From: Cystobacter fuscus
GTDB taxonomy: Bacteria > Myxococcota > Myxococcia > Myxococcales > Myxococcaceae
Direction: 5' to 3'
Length of the DNA: 64,000 bases
NCBI RefSeq assembly: GCF_002305875.1
Contig: NZ_CP022098.1
Location: 3,720,001 to 3,784,000 of the forward strand
Position 1 is the first letter of the stretch. The number at the start of each line of letters is the position of its first letter. The notes beneath the pieces were generated by a model. That model had not been told where the DNA came from. It saw nothing but the letters and a program-made list of their open reading frames with translations, and made no database searches. The translations under genes and the position numbers were made by a program. This document shows, piece after piece, positions 43,660 through 52,653 of this stretch.

Positions 43660-44319
43660 CTATTTGCCCGTTGGGTGACTGCCCGTTGGGTGACCGAGCT
43701 GCTTCCCGAGCGGCCGGGTGTTGGTGACCTGGAGCCCCGAGCCGGCGGCGTAGACGAACACCTCGCTGGCGGGAGGAACGTCGATGGACGCGCGTCGGAC
43801 TCCGCCACCGAGCACGAGTTCCGTCTCGACCTGGTGGGTGCCCGGCGGCAGGCCGTGGATGATGGCGGTCCGCCCATCACCGGAGGGCCTGCGCACATGG
43901 TCCACCGACACGGTGCAGGACTTCTGGCAGCGGACGTGGAGGACGGAGCTGGCCTCCTTCTTCCTCACCACGGGAGCCACCGGGCGGGAGTCCGCTCCGG
44001 TCTTCGGAGACGAGGACTCCCGTGGGGACACGAGCAGCCCGCCCTTCGCGTCGACATAGACGCTGGTCTCGGGCACGTCTGGAATGTCGAGATAGCGGAT
44101 GGCCAGGGAACGGCCGAGGAAGCCCTTCACCTCGAGGCGCCGCTTGCCGGGAGCAACATCCTTGAACTCCCAATCCCACGGGGCGTCATGAAGGCGCCGG
44201 CCGGGTTTCCCCTCGAGAAGGACGGTGCAGGTCTCGACGCAGCGGATCCGCAGCGTGGTGCCCTCGGCGGCGAGCGTGGGGGTCGCGAGCAACAGGAGGA
44301 GGAGGCAGAGCGCACGCAT
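43660..44319 (-). CDS. Secreted protein with two PEGA-like modules
   Basis: About 219 residues. A clear Sec signal peptide (LCLLLLLLATPTLAAEG) is followed by two similar modules, each starting with a strand and two Cys (LRIRCVETCTVLLEG; LHVRCQKSCTVSVDH) and ending with the 'PPGTHQVETELVL'-type segment typical of PEGA domains. Each CxxxC pair could be a disulfide. The C-terminal end is Gly/Lys/Pro-rich. The gene lies 6 bp behind the GAF-PAS kinase gene, in the same direction, and is probably co-transcribed. The role is unknown, perhaps envelope-related. Confidence 0.7.
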   Translation of the reverse strand: MRALCLLLLLLATPTLAAEGTTLRIRCVETCTVLLEGKPGRRLHDAPWDWEFKDVAPGKRRLEVKGFLGRSLAIRYLDIPDVPETSVYVDAKGGLLVSPRESSSPKTGADSRPVAPVVRKKEASSVLHVRCQKSCTVSVDHVRRPSGDGRTAIIHGLPPGTHQVETELVLGGGVRRASIDVPPASEVFVYAAGSGLQVTNTRPLGKQLGHPTGSHPTGK

Positions 44320-44325
44320 GAAGGG

Positions 44326-46338
44326 TCAAGACGCGCCGCCCGGAGGCGGGGAAGGGGAGCGGAGGGAGGCGGCGCGCAGCAGGCGGAGGACGGCGGCGCG
44401 CAGCTCCTCATTGGTGGCACGGGACTTCACCAGCATGGCGGAGACCTGGCGGGCCAGCTCTGGTTCGGCCTCGCGCACGGAGAAGAGCACCACCGGGGCG
44501 GCGGCGAGCAGTGGCTCCAGGGGCAGCAGTCCGCCTTCGGGCAGGACGTTCTCGGCGATGACCAGTGGGAAGGACTCGGCGCGGAGCGCGGACTCGGCCT
44601 CTGGCGGGCTGCGCGCGGGGACCACGTCCGCCACGTCCCTCAACACGTCCGCCACCACGCGGCGGTTGTCCTCGTCCGCCTCCACGTGCAGCAGGCGGGG
44701 ACGCCCGGACCCTGGGCCGGGCTCGCTGGCCGTCTTCTCCCGGAGCGGCACGGGTATGTTTCGGGTGTCCGCCGGGGCATGCCATTCGGGCAGCTCCACC
44801 CGGAAGGTGGTGCCAACGTCCTCGCGCGAAACGAAATCCAGCGTGCCTCCCAGTTGCGTCACCAGCGCCCGGGTGATGGAGAGCCCCAGTCCGGTGCCTC
44901 CCTTGCGCCGGCTGTCCGAGCCATCCGCCTGGGCGAACTTCTCGAAGATGCGCGCGCGGAAGGACTCGGGGATGCCCGGCCCGTGATCCTCCACGCTCAC
45001 GCGCAGCCGCGAGCCCACCCGCTCCAGCCGCAGCGTGACGCGCTCGCCGCGTGGGGAGAACTTGAGCGCGTTGGACAACAGGTTGGCCAGCACCTGGAGG
45101 AAGCGGTCCCCATCGACGAGCGCCCGGGCGCCAGGTGCCGCCAGCGCCAGCTCCACCCGCGCGTCGCACTCCTCCGCGTAGCCCTGGTGCGCCTCGACGG
45201 CCTGGGCGAGCAGCGTGCCCAGCTCCAGGGGTTCGAGCTGGAAGTCCAGCTTGCCCGACTCCATCTTCTCCAGGTCGAGGATGTCGTTGATGAGGCGGAT
45301 GAGGCGCTCGGTGTTGGTCCGCGCGATGCGCACCATGTCCTGGGCCTGGGGAGGCAGCTCCCCGAGGATTCCTCCCTCCAGCAGGCCGAGCGAGCCGCGG
45401 ATGGAGGTCAAGGGCGTGCGCAGCTCATGGCTGACGGTGGAGACGAACTCGCTCTTCATCAGCTCCACCTGGCGCTGCTCGGCCTCCAGGCGCTTCTGCT
45501 CGGTGACGTTGCGCGCCACCCCGTAGAAGATGCCCTCCTCCACGTTGACGGTGGCGTTCCACTGGAGCCAGTGCCAGGTGCCGTCCTGACCCCGGCAGCG
45601 GTGCTCGAAGCGGGGGAGCGGCTCGCCCCGGGCCCCGCGCGCCAGCCACTCGGCGGTGGTGGCGCGATCCTCCTCGTGCACCAGCTCCAGCAGCGGCCGC
45701 GTCAACAGCGCCTGCTCGGAGTAGCCGAGCGTGCGGGTCCACGCCTGGCCGAGCTGTCGGAAGGTTCCATCCAGCCCGGCGATGCAGAGCATGTCCACCG
45801 ACAGCTCGAAGAAGCGCTCCTGCTGGGCCAGCGCGGTGCGTGCCTCCTTCATGGAGAGGGCATTGAGTTCCAGCTCCACCCACGAGGCCAGATCCTCCAA
45901 CTGCTGGCGCTCCGCCTCGGTGAAGTCGCGCGCCCGGCGGTCGAGGAGGCAGAGTGTCCCCACGGGGCTGCTGTCCGCGGCGTGAATGGGATGGCCCGCG
46001 TAGAAGCGCACGTGGGGCGAGCCCGTGACGAGCGGGTTGTCGGCGAAGCGTGGATCCTCCAGGGCGTCGCGCACCACGAAGGTGTGGGGGGCGAGGATGG
46101 CGTGGCCGCAGAAGGAGATGCCACGCGCCGTGGAGGCGGTATCCAGGCCCACCTTCGCCTTGAACCACTGCCGCGACTCGTCCAGCAGCGAGACGATGGA
46201 GATGGGCACCTGGAACATCCGCGCCGCCATCCGGACGATGCGGTCGAAGCGCTCCTCGGCCGGGGTGTCCAGCAGACCCAGACGCAACAGGGCCTGGAGA
46301 CGCCTGGGTTCATCGAGCGGCAGGAGGGGGGGGATCAT
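44326..46338 (-). CDS. GAF-PAS histidine kinase with degenerate receiver-like C-terminus
   Basis: About 670 residues, soluble. A GAF domain (about 15-160, LLDTPAEERFDRIVRMAARMF), a PAS domain (about 175-295), HisKA with H-box STVSHELRTPLTSI, HATPase with N-box NLLSNALKFSP, G1 VEDHGPGIPE and G2 GGTGLGLSI. After residue about 550 there is a receiver-like segment (LLHVEADEDNRRVVADVL), but the phospho-acceptor position reads LVIAENVLPEGG, with no Asp, so it cannot be phosphorylated in the usual way. The kinase itself appears active. It is closely followed by the PEGA-like gene. Confidence 0.87.
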   Translation of the reverse strand: MIPPLLPLDEPRRLQALLRLGLLDTPAEERFDRIVRMAARMFQVPISIVSLLDESRQWFKAKVGLDTASTARGISFCGHAILAPHTFVVRDALEDPRFADNPLVTGSPHVRFYAGHPIHAADSSPVGTLCLLDRRARDFTEAERQQLEDLASWVELELNALSMKEARTALAQQERFFELSVDMLCIAGLDGTFRQLGQAWTRTLGYSEQALLTRPLLELVHEEDRATTAEWLARGARGEPLPRFEHRCRGQDGTWHWLQWNATVNVEEGIFYGVARNVTEQKRLEAEQRQVELMKSEFVSTVSHELRTPLTSIRGSLGLLEGGILGELPPQAQDMVRIARTNTERLIRLINDILDLEKMESGKLDFQLEPLELGTLLAQAVEAHQGYAEECDARVELALAAPGARALVDGDRFLQVLANLLSNALKFSPRGERVTLRLERVGSRLRVSVEDHGPGIPESFRARIFEKFAQADGSDSRRKGGTGLGLSITRALVTQLGGTLDFVSREDVGTTFRVELPEWHAPADTRNIPVPLREKTASEPGPGSGRPRLLHVEADEDNRRVVADVLRDVADVVPARSPPEAESALRAESFPLVIAENVLPEGGLLPLEPLLAAAPVVLFSVREAEPELARQVSAMLVKSRATNEELRAAVLRLLRAASLRSPSPPPGGAS

Positions 46339-46556
46339 CCAGCCCTAGTCTATCCCGCGCCCCTGGTACGTGGGGGGTTGCCGTCCACTCGTCCGCCCGG
46401 GGAGAAGGGGCTCCGGGGGGAGTCGGGACGTGTCCTGGACGCCGACGAGCCAGGGCCTGGTTCGGGAGGCCCCTGGCGCATCAGGGAAGCGGGCCCGTCA
46501 TCCGCGCGGCGCACGCCTTACGGTTCAAGGGCAACACGACAGCGCGGAGGCGCCCC

Positions 46557-46937
46557 ATGACACACATCAACCAGGAGATTCCCCGGGAGCAATGGGCGGA
46601 TTACCTCGCCCGGATCAGCAAACAGGAACACGACGAATGGGTGCGCGTCGAGTCCATCAGTACCGATATGGGAGACCAGCCCCTGTCCGAACGCCTGCCG
46701 CTCATCGACATCATGCTGGAGACCAAGGGCAGTGACGCGGGCGCGGTGCAGATCACCGTGGGCCGCGAGAACGAGCAAATCACCCATCGCATCCTCGAAC
46801 CGGAGCGCCTCGTCGCCGAGCTGAACGGGAATGGCGGCGTGTTGGAGTGCCTGGAAATTTGTGAGCGTGGAAATGCCAAGACGCTCATCTTCTTCGAGCG
46901 CACTTCCATCTTCGATGACATGGCGGCCCCGATCTGA
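46557..46937 (+). CDS. DUF5335-type small protein
   Basis: About 126 residues, no signal or Cys-rich motif except one Cys pair near the end (CLEICERG). Sequence features such as IPREQWADYLARISKQEHDEWVRVE and LPLIDIMLETKG match the style of the DUF5335 family, often found beside stress-response genes. No biochemical role is known. The start ATG 46557 has a G-rich region upstream. It converges with the DUF2277-type gene. Confidence 0.7.
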   Translation: MTHINQEIPREQWADYLARISKQEHDEWVRVESISTDMGDQPLSERLPLIDIMLETKGSDAGAVQITVGRENEQITHRILEPERLVAELNGNGGVLECLEICERGNAKTLIFFERTSIFDDMAAPI

Positions 46938-46983
46938 ACGCCGAGCCGGCGGCGCGCCTGGAGCCCGATCCAGGCGTGCCGGC

Positions 46984-47253
46984 TCAGCGGGGCTCGGCCT
47001 TCTTGAAGCGCAGCCGCCTGGCCGCCTCGAAGCTCACGCGATCCCGTGGCGGCGTCGTCGCCACCAGCCCCTCGAGCATGCGCTTGGAACTCTGGAAGAT
47101 CTCCTCGACGGCGATCTCGAAGGCGTCGGCGTTCTGTTTCGACGGCTTGCGGGTGCCGGCGATCTTCCGGACGAACTGCAGCGCCGCCGCGCGGATGTCT
47201 TCGTCGGTGGCGGGAGGCGCGAAATTGAACAGGGGCTTGATGTTCCGGCACAT
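46984..47253 (-). CDS. DUF2277-family protein
   Basis: About 89 residues, typical full length. The N-terminus MCRNIKPLFNFAPPATDEDI and the pattern AALQFVRKIAGTRKPSKQN match the DUF2277 family, small cytosolic proteins of unknown function common in actinobacteria and myxobacteria. It is rich in Arg/Lys. It shares orientation with the alpha/beta hydrolase gene 46 bp upstream. Confidence 0.85.
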   Translation of the reverse strand: MCRNIKPLFNFAPPATDEDIRAAALQFVRKIAGTRKPSKQNADAFEIAVEEIFQSSKRMLEGLVATTPPRDRVSFEAARRLRFKKAEPR

Positions 47254-47299
47254 GTCCCAAGCCTAGCAGCTCGCGGCCCACGCTTCCGCGCTCCGGGCT

Positions 47300-48169
47300 T
47301 CAGCCGAGGAAGTGGGCCAGGTGACGCAGGAGCTCCTCCGGGCGCTCCTCCGGAATGGCGTGGCCGCATTCGGGAATGAGGTGTCCGGCCACGTCGTCGG
47401 CGATGGGTACCAGCTGGCGATACAACGCCTCGCCGACCACGTTTCCGCCCAGCGCCAGGGTCGGGACCTTCAGGCGGGCCCGCGCGGCCTCCTGGATGAG
47501 GGCGGCGTTGCCCTTGAATGCCCGGTAGGGTCCGAAGCCGCCCCGCAGGCCCTCCACTCCGGAGAAGGCGGCCACGTATTCCTCCCGCGCCTCGGGCCGG
47601 ATGCCCCGTTGCCCGTACGTGTGATGGACGTAGAACCAGTCGAGATAGGCCCCCTCGTTGCCGACCAGGACGCGCTCCGCCAGCTCGGGCACCTCGTGGA
47701 AGCCGAACCACCACGGTCTGCCCTGCGCGAGGAAGGACTCCGCGCCCGGCAGGCCCGCGAGGATGGCCTCGCTCAACACCAGCCGGCGCACCTTGCCTGG
47801 GTGGCGCAACGCCAGCATGAAGGCGACCTCCGTTCCGAGATCGTGCGCGACGACATCGGCGCGGCCTGCTCCGAGATGCTCGAGCAGGGCGGCGGCATCG
47901 TCGGCCAGGGTGTGCAGGTCATAACCCGTCTGGGGCCGGCTGCTGTGCCCGAAGCCGCGCAGGTCCGGGGCGATCACCATCCGGGTCGTGGCCAGGGTGG
48001 GAATGACGCGGGCCCAGGTGAACCAGGTGAACGGCCAGCCATGCAGCAGCAGCACGGGTTCGCCGTGACCGGCGAGCGTGTAGTGCACCTGGATGCCATT
48101 GACCCGCGCGAAGTGGTGCCCGAAGCCGGGGGCCTCGAGGGTCTTGAGCGGTCGTGGGGAGGGATTCAT
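47300..48169 (-). CDS. Epoxide-hydrolase-like alpha/beta hydrolase
   Basis: About 289 residues. HGWPFTWFTW (oxyanion with HGWP), APDLRGFGHSSRP, and the nucleophile elbow VAHDLGTEVAF, where Asp replaces the usual Ser; this Asp marks the epoxide hydrolase / haloalkane dehalogenase branch. The terminal His is in PECGHAIPEE. Epoxide opening is the likely reaction, but the substrate is unknown. The start is ATG 48169 with gaggaga 6-7 bases upstream; the longer frame to 48205 is less likely. Divergent from the HxlR gene, with three direct repeats between; probably its target. Confidence 0.87.
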   Translation of the reverse strand: MNPSPRPLKTLEAPGFGHHFARVNGIQVHYTLAGHGEPVLLLHGWPFTWFTWARVIPTLATTRMVIAPDLRGFGHSSRPQTGYDLHTLADDAAALLEHLGAGRADVVAHDLGTEVAFMLALRHPGKVRRLVLSEAILAGLPGAESFLAQGRPWWFGFHEVPELAERVLVGNEGAYLDWFYVHHTYGQRGIRPEAREEYVAAFSGVEGLRGGFGPYRAFKGNAALIQEAARARLKVPTLALGGNVVGEALYRQLVPIADDVAGHLIPECGHAIPEERPEELLRHLAHFLG

Positions 48170-48213
48170 GCGCGTCTCCTCGATGGGAAGGTGCGCATTA
48201 GTCACTTTGGGAA

Positions 48214-48256
48214 ACCTGGTGTAAAGAGGATACCTGGAAGTGTTCTGGTTACCTGG
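48214..48256. promoter_or_regulatory. Three ACCTGG direct repeats in the HxlR/hydrolase intergenic region
   Basis: ACCTGG occurs at 48214-48219, 48232-48237 and 48251-48256, with start-to-start distances of 18 and 19 bases, so nearly on one face of the helix. The element lies between the divergent hydrolase and HxlR genes. The last copy overlaps the HxlR Shine-Dalgarno (ggagga). HxlR-type winged-helix regulators often bind direct repeats upstream of a divergent gene; binding here is inference. Confidence 0.5.
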
Positions 48257-48267
48257 AGGAAACCCTG

Positions 48268-48642
48268 GTGGCGATGAAGAAGGAACGCAAGGGAGATGCC
48301 TACTCGGCGCGCTGTCCGGCGCGTCTGGTGTTGGATCAGATCGGAGACAAGTGGACCGTGCTGATCCTGGGTGTACTCGTGAAGCAACCCACGCGTTTCA
48401 ACGAGTTGAAGCGCCGGCTCCAAGGGGTATCGCAGAAGATGCTGGGACAGACGCTCAAGAAGCTCGAGCGCAACGGACTGGTGACTCGGCAGGTCTTCGC
48501 CACGGTTCCGGTCACCGTGGAGTACGCCATCACACCGCTCGGGCGGACGCTCGCGGGTACGGTGGACGCGCTTCGCCAGTGGGCCGAGCAACACATCGAC
48601 GAGGTCACCCGGGCCCAGGAACGCTTCGACGCGCGTCCTTGA
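48268..48642 (+). CDS. HxlR-family winged-helix transcriptional regulator
   Basis: About 124 residues: CPARLVLDQIGDKWTVLILGVL (conserved Cys, Gly-Asp-Lys-Trp) and the winged helix TRFNELKRRLQGVSQKMLGQTLKKLERNGLV, then the wing YAITPLGRTL. Such regulators often respond to aldehydes, quinones or oxidants through the conserved Cys. The start is GTG 48268, with ggagga 7 bases upstream (ATG 48274 is less well spaced). Likely controls the divergent epoxide-hydrolase-like gene and itself. Confidence 0.9.
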   Translation: MAMKKERKGDAYSARCPARLVLDQIGDKWTVLILGVLVKQPTRFNELKRRLQGVSQKMLGQTLKKLERNGLVTRQVFATVPVTVEYAITPLGRTLAGTVDALRQWAEQHIDEVTRAQERFDARP

Positions 48643-48740
48643 ACAGGGACGGGACGGGCGTCCGGATGGCCGCTGGCCTGGGTCCGCCTTCTTCACATCC
48701 AGCGTTCGCTGCCCTCTGCCTCCTCGAGGAGGACGGAGCG

Positions 48741-49799
48741 ATGATGGAACCCGACAAGGTGGATCTGGTGTTCGAGGGGGGAGGTGTCAAGGGCATCGCC
48801 CTGGCGGGGGCGGTCGAGTGCCTGGAGACGATGGGGCTGAAGCCGCAGAACGTCGTGGGCACTTCGGCCGGAGCCATCGTCGCGGCGCTGGTGGCGGCGG
48901 GGTACTCGGCGAGGGACGTGCGCGGCATCGTGGCGGGGCTCGACTACCGGCGCTTCCGGGACATGCGCCTCCTGGATCGGTTCCCCGTGGTGGGTCCCGT
49001 GCTGGGCCTGCTCCGGGAGAAGGGCCTCTACGAGGGTGCCTACCTCGAGAGCTGGTTGCGCAAGCTGCTGGCCGAGTCGCCTCGCCAGGTGCACACCTTC
49101 AAGGACCTGCACTGGGAGGACGAGGAGGGACGGGAGGTCGACCCGAAATACCGCTACAGGCTCCAGGTCGTCGCCACGGATCTCTCCCGGCGCAGGCAGA
49201 TCGTCCTGCCGTGGGACATCCGGGACTATGGGAGGGATCCCGATCAGCTCGACGTGGCCTGGGCGGTGCGGATGAGCATGAGCCTTCCCTTCTTCTTCGA
49301 GCCCGTGCGACTCGAGGATGGTCAGGGCCACACGAGCTTCATCGTGGACGGTGGCGTGCTCAGCAACTTCCCCGTCGACATCCTCGATGACGAGAGCGCC
49401 CATCCGCGGTGGCCCACGTTCGGACTCAAGCTGGTGGAGCGGACGCGGGCGGATGGCCGGGAGGAGGTGGTGCCGTGCCGCATCCAGGGGCCCGTCTCGC
49501 TGCTCAAGGCGGTGATCTCCACCATGCTCGAGGCGCACGACACGCGCTACATCGAGCAGAAGAACTTCGATCGCACCATCGCCATCCCCACCCTGGGCGT
49601 GAAGACCACGGACTTCGGTCTGCGCGAGGAACAGGTCCACGCGCTGTACCAGGCGGGCTACACGGCCGCCGAGCGGTTCCTCCAGACGTGGGACTTCCAG
49701 GGGTGGATCCGGAGGTACCGCCAGTCCGAGCCGCCGAGCCAGGAGACGGCGGGCGAGAGGGCCCGGGAGGGTATCACGGCCCTGGCGGCGTCGATGTGA
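48741..49799 (+). CDS. Patatin-like phospholipase
   Basis: About 352 residues. Patatin hallmarks: oxyanion loop FEGGGVKG (residues about 11-18), nucleophile motif GTSAG, and the catalytic dyad Asp in DGGVLSNFP. A long insert (KLLAESPRQVHTFKDLHWED) lies between them. It hydrolyses acyl chains from phospholipids or other esters. No signal peptide, so cytosolic or delivered by another route; some homologues are secreted effectors, unproven here. The start is ATG 48741 (tandem ATGATG), with gagga upstream. Confidence 0.88.
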   Translation: MMEPDKVDLVFEGGGVKGIALAGAVECLETMGLKPQNVVGTSAGAIVAALVAAGYSARDVRGIVAGLDYRRFRDMRLLDRFPVVGPVLGLLREKGLYEGAYLESWLRKLLAESPRQVHTFKDLHWEDEEGREVDPKYRYRLQVVATDLSRRRQIVLPWDIRDYGRDPDQLDVAWAVRMSMSLPFFFEPVRLEDGQGHTSFIVDGGVLSNFPVDILDDESAHPRWPTFGLKLVERTRADGREEVVPCRIQGPVSLLKAVISTMLEAHDTRYIEQKNFDRTIAIPTLGVKTTDFGLREEQVHALYQAGYTAAERFLQTWDFQGWIRRYRQSEPPSQETAGERAREGITALAASM

Positions 49800-49952
49800 G
49801 GGGGGTCCGTTCGTGGGAGGAGGCGCGTGATGGCTCCTCCACGAGCGCCTGGCTGGCGGCTTCCCGTCCGCCCCTTGGGAAAAATCCTGTCCCCGAGGAC
49901 AATCGCCCGAGCCGCGCCGCGAGCCCATCCCCGCGAGTGCCGCCACGCAGCC

Positions 49953-51899
49953 ATGGCGAACCTCCCCATGCCCGAGACACTCCCCTCCGCCCATCCGCCA
50001 CCCGAGCCTCGGGAGGAGGCTTCCGCGCCCCCCATGCTCCGCTCCTGGCTCTGGGAGCAGCTGGACTCGATGCTCTCGGAGTCCCTGCGGCGGGCGGAGC
50101 CCTCGGAGCTCATCCGCTACCGGATCATGGTCGGCGCCGCCTGCTTCTTCTCGCTGATCAACGGGGTGTTCCTGCTGCGCTCCTTCTCGCAGGGCAACTT
50201 CCCGTATGCGGCCATCCTCGCCAGCTTCGGCTACGTGGGGACTTTGGTGTTGGCGCGCAGGGGCCGCACGCCCATCGCGCCCGCGATGGTCCTGCTGGCG
50301 ACCCTGACCCTGGGGCTGGTGATCACCACCTTCACGAGCAGGAAACCCACGGGCGGCGATCATGCCGTGAACATGTTGCTGCCCGTCCTCGCGGTGTACC
50401 TGGTGGGGCCACGACTGGGGTTGTCCATCACCCTCGCCCTGTTCGTGACGCTGGGCCTCATCCACCCGTATTACCGGTCGCAGGTGGGCATCGATCCCAG
50501 CACCCTCACCCTCAGCGGCCTCTGGTTCAGCCATGTGTTCGCGGGCATCTCCTCCCTGGGCGTGTGGGCCCTGAGCTCGCTGCACAGCACCGCGCGCGAC
50601 GCGGCGCAGGCCACCATCGAGCGGACGGTGCGGGAGCTTCGCGACAGCCAGAGCAAGCTCAACAGCGTCTTCGAGAGCACCGACGACATCGTGGTCTCGA
50701 TCGATTCACAAGCGCGCCTGCTCACCGCGAACTCGGCCGCGAGGTTCATCTACGAGCACCGCGGCGGCATCGTGCTCGAGCCCGGGATGCCGCTCTTCCA
50801 GCATGAGGCGCCCGAGATCCGCAAGGCCTGGGATGCCCGGCTCGTCCAGGTGCTCCAGGGCCAGCGCCTGCGCTTCGAGCAGACCTACCAGGACCAGCAG
50901 GGCCTGTTGGTGCTGGACACCAGCGTGCATCCCATCGTGGAGGAGGGAGGCCGGGTCGTGGGGATGACGATCTTCGGCCGTGATGTCACCGCCCGGAGGC
51001 AGGCCGAGGCCCGGTTGGGGGAGATGCACCGCACCCTGGTGGACGTGTCGCGCCAGGCGGGCATGGCCGAGGTCGCCACGGGCGTGCTCCACAACGTGGG
51101 CAACACCCTCAACAGCGTGAACATCTCCACCAGCCTCGTCATCGATCAGCTCCGCAAGTCCCGGGTGACGAGCCTCGCCCGGGTCGCCACCCTGCTGCGT
51201 GAGCACCTCGCCGACCTCCCCGCCTTCTTCGCCCGGGATGCCCAGGGCCAGCAGCTGCCGCCCTTCCTCATCGCGCTGTCCGCGCAGCTCCAGGAGGAGC
51301 GGGCGGCCATGCTCCGGGAGATGTATTCCCTGGGGGAGAGCGTCGAGCACATCAACTCCATCGTCAGCATGCAGCAGAAGCACGCGCGGGCCGCGGGCGC
51401 CGTGGAGCATGTGGCCGTGCCGCAGCTCATCGACGAGGCGTTGCGCCTGCATGCCGTCTCCTTCGATCGTCAACGCATCCAGGTCGAGTGCGACTACGCC
51501 GAGGTGCCCCCCATCTTCGTGGATCGGCACAAGCTGCTGCAGATCCTGATCAACCTGGTGAGCAACGCGCGGCACGCGCTGGTGGCGAGTCCGAAGACGG
51601 ACAAGCGGATGGGCATCCACGTGCGGCGCGCACCCGATCCGGGGCATCTGCACATCGAGGTGACCGACAATGGGGTGGGCATTGCTCCGGAGAACCTGGG
51701 GCGCATGTTCTCCCAGGGCTTCACCACGAAGAAGATGGGGCACGGCTTCGGCCTGCACATCAGCGCCCTGGCCGCCGCCGAGATGAAGGGGCGGCTGTCC
51801 TGCTCCAGTCCTGGTCTGGAGCAGGGTGCCACCTTCCTCCTCGATCTGCCGATGCAGACCGAGGTCCCCCCGGTCCAGGAGGACGCGGAACCCTCATGA
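49953..51899 (+). CDS. Membrane PAS-domain histidine kinase
   Basis: About 648 residues. The N-terminal 55 residues are Pro-rich; about six membrane helices occupy residues 60-200 (MVGAACFFSLINGVFLL, MVLLATLTLGLVITT, LGLSITLALFVTLGLIH), a multi-pass membrane sensor. A PAS domain follows (about 220-345; FESTDDIVVSIDSQ), then the phospho-acceptor region TGVLHNVGNTLNS, a non-standard H-box, and HATPase with N-box ILINLVSNARHAL, G1 VTDNGVGIAP and G2 GHGFGLHISAL. The start is uncertain; ATG 49953 (MANLPMPETL) is chosen over the upstream ATGs at 49827/49830. No regulator adjacent. Confidence 0.86.
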   Translation: MANLPMPETLPSAHPPPEPREEASAPPMLRSWLWEQLDSMLSESLRRAEPSELIRYRIMVGAACFFSLINGVFLLRSFSQGNFPYAAILASFGYVGTLVLARRGRTPIAPAMVLLATLTLGLVITTFTSRKPTGGDHAVNMLLPVLAVYLVGPRLGLSITLALFVTLGLIHPYYRSQVGIDPSTLTLSGLWFSHVFAGISSLGVWALSSLHSTARDAAQATIERTVRELRDSQSKLNSVFESTDDIVVSIDSQARLLTANSAARFIYEHRGGIVLEPGMPLFQHEAPEIRKAWDARLVQVLQGQRLRFEQTYQDQQGLLVLDTSVHPIVEEGGRVVGMTIFGRDVTARRQAEARLGEMHRTLVDVSRQAGMAEVATGVLHNVGNTLNSVNISTSLVIDQLRKSRVTSLARVATLLREHLADLPAFFARDAQGQQLPPFLIALSAQLQEERAAMLREMYSLGESVEHINSIVSMQQKHARAAGAVEHVAVPQLIDEALRLHAVSFDRQRIQVECDYAEVPPIFVDRHKLLQILINLVSNARHALVASPKTDKRMGIHVRRAPDPGHLHIEVTDNGVGIAPENLGRMFSQGFTTKKMGHGFGLHISALAAAEMKGRLSCSSPGLEQGATFLLDLPMQTEVPPVQEDAEPS

Positions 51900-51902
51900 G
51901 GG

Positions 51903-52559
51903 TCAGGCCCTTCGCCAGAGCAGGGCGAGCAGCCGGGGTACGTCCGAGCGCGGTGCACCCGGGTCCCGGCAATCCCTCGCTCGCACCAGCACGAAGCCCG
52001 CGTCCGCGGCCGCGTTCAGGTACTCCGAGACGTCGTGCAGGTGGCTGCGGACGTTCTGGAGGGCGCCGGTGTCCGGGTCCACGAAGTACGCCTGCTTGCC
52101 CTGGAGCTGCCGGAAGGGGTGCAGCTCGCAGACGAAGAGCGCGCCGCCTGGCCTGAGCACTCGCCTCGCCTCGGAGAAGACGAAGGACAGCTCCTCGATG
52201 TGCTCCAGCACCAGGTTGCAGGTGACGGTGTCGCGAGAGGCCTCCGCGGCGGGCCAGCGCTCGCGCAGGTCCTGCAGGAAGAACTGGACGTGTTGAACCC
52301 CCGGGCGCTCGCGGGCGCGGTTCAACATCTTCTCCGAGGCATCGAGCGCGAGCAGGCTGCGGGCCTGGGGGGCGAGCCACTCGGTGTTCTTCCCGGTGCC
52401 GCAGCCGATCTCCAGGACGTCACCTCGGAAGAGGGACGGCTCCTGGTCGTGGAGGATGGCGGCGTCGAGGTCACGCGTGGCGTTGGCCTGGGTGTCGTAC
52501 ACCTCGGACCAGACGTCGTACGCGGTCGCCACTTCGTCGGGGGGACGCTTCGTGGTCAT
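51903..52559 (-). CDS. Class I SAM-dependent methyltransferase
   Basis: About 218 residues. Motif I is VLEIGCGTGKNTEW (SAM binding), motif II LLALDASEKML, and motif IV VTCNLVLEHIEE, then VLRPGGALFVCELHP. This is the UbiE/Coq5-like layout, acting on a small molecule. Start: two ATGs lie in the Shine-Dalgarno (ggaggagATGaagATG); ATG 52559 is chosen because its spacing is better. The stop is 3 bp from the kinase gene stop on the other strand (convergent). The substrate is unknown. Confidence 0.87.
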   Translation of the reverse strand: MTTKRPPDEVATAYDVWSEVYDTQANATRDLDAAILHDQEPSLFRGDVLEIGCGTGKNTEWLAPQARSLLALDASEKMLNRARERPGVQHVQFFLQDLRERWPAAEASRDTVTCNLVLEHIEELSFVFSEARRVLRPGGALFVCELHPFRQLQGKQAYFVDPDTGALQNVRSHLHDVSEYLNAAADAGFVLVRARDCRDPGAPRSDVPRLLALLWRRA

Positions 52560-52653
52560 CTTCATCTCCTCCGTGGGGAGGTGACGAAGGCTCGCCACCT
52601 TCCCGTGTCTGGGGCCTCGCGGCCCACGGGTTCAGGTGACGTAGCTTTGTTCG

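Noticed and set aside
43675..46560. A 961-residue forward frame over the GAF-PAS kinase
   Set aside because: Antisense low-complexity shadow; the reverse-strand kinase has all catalytic boxes.
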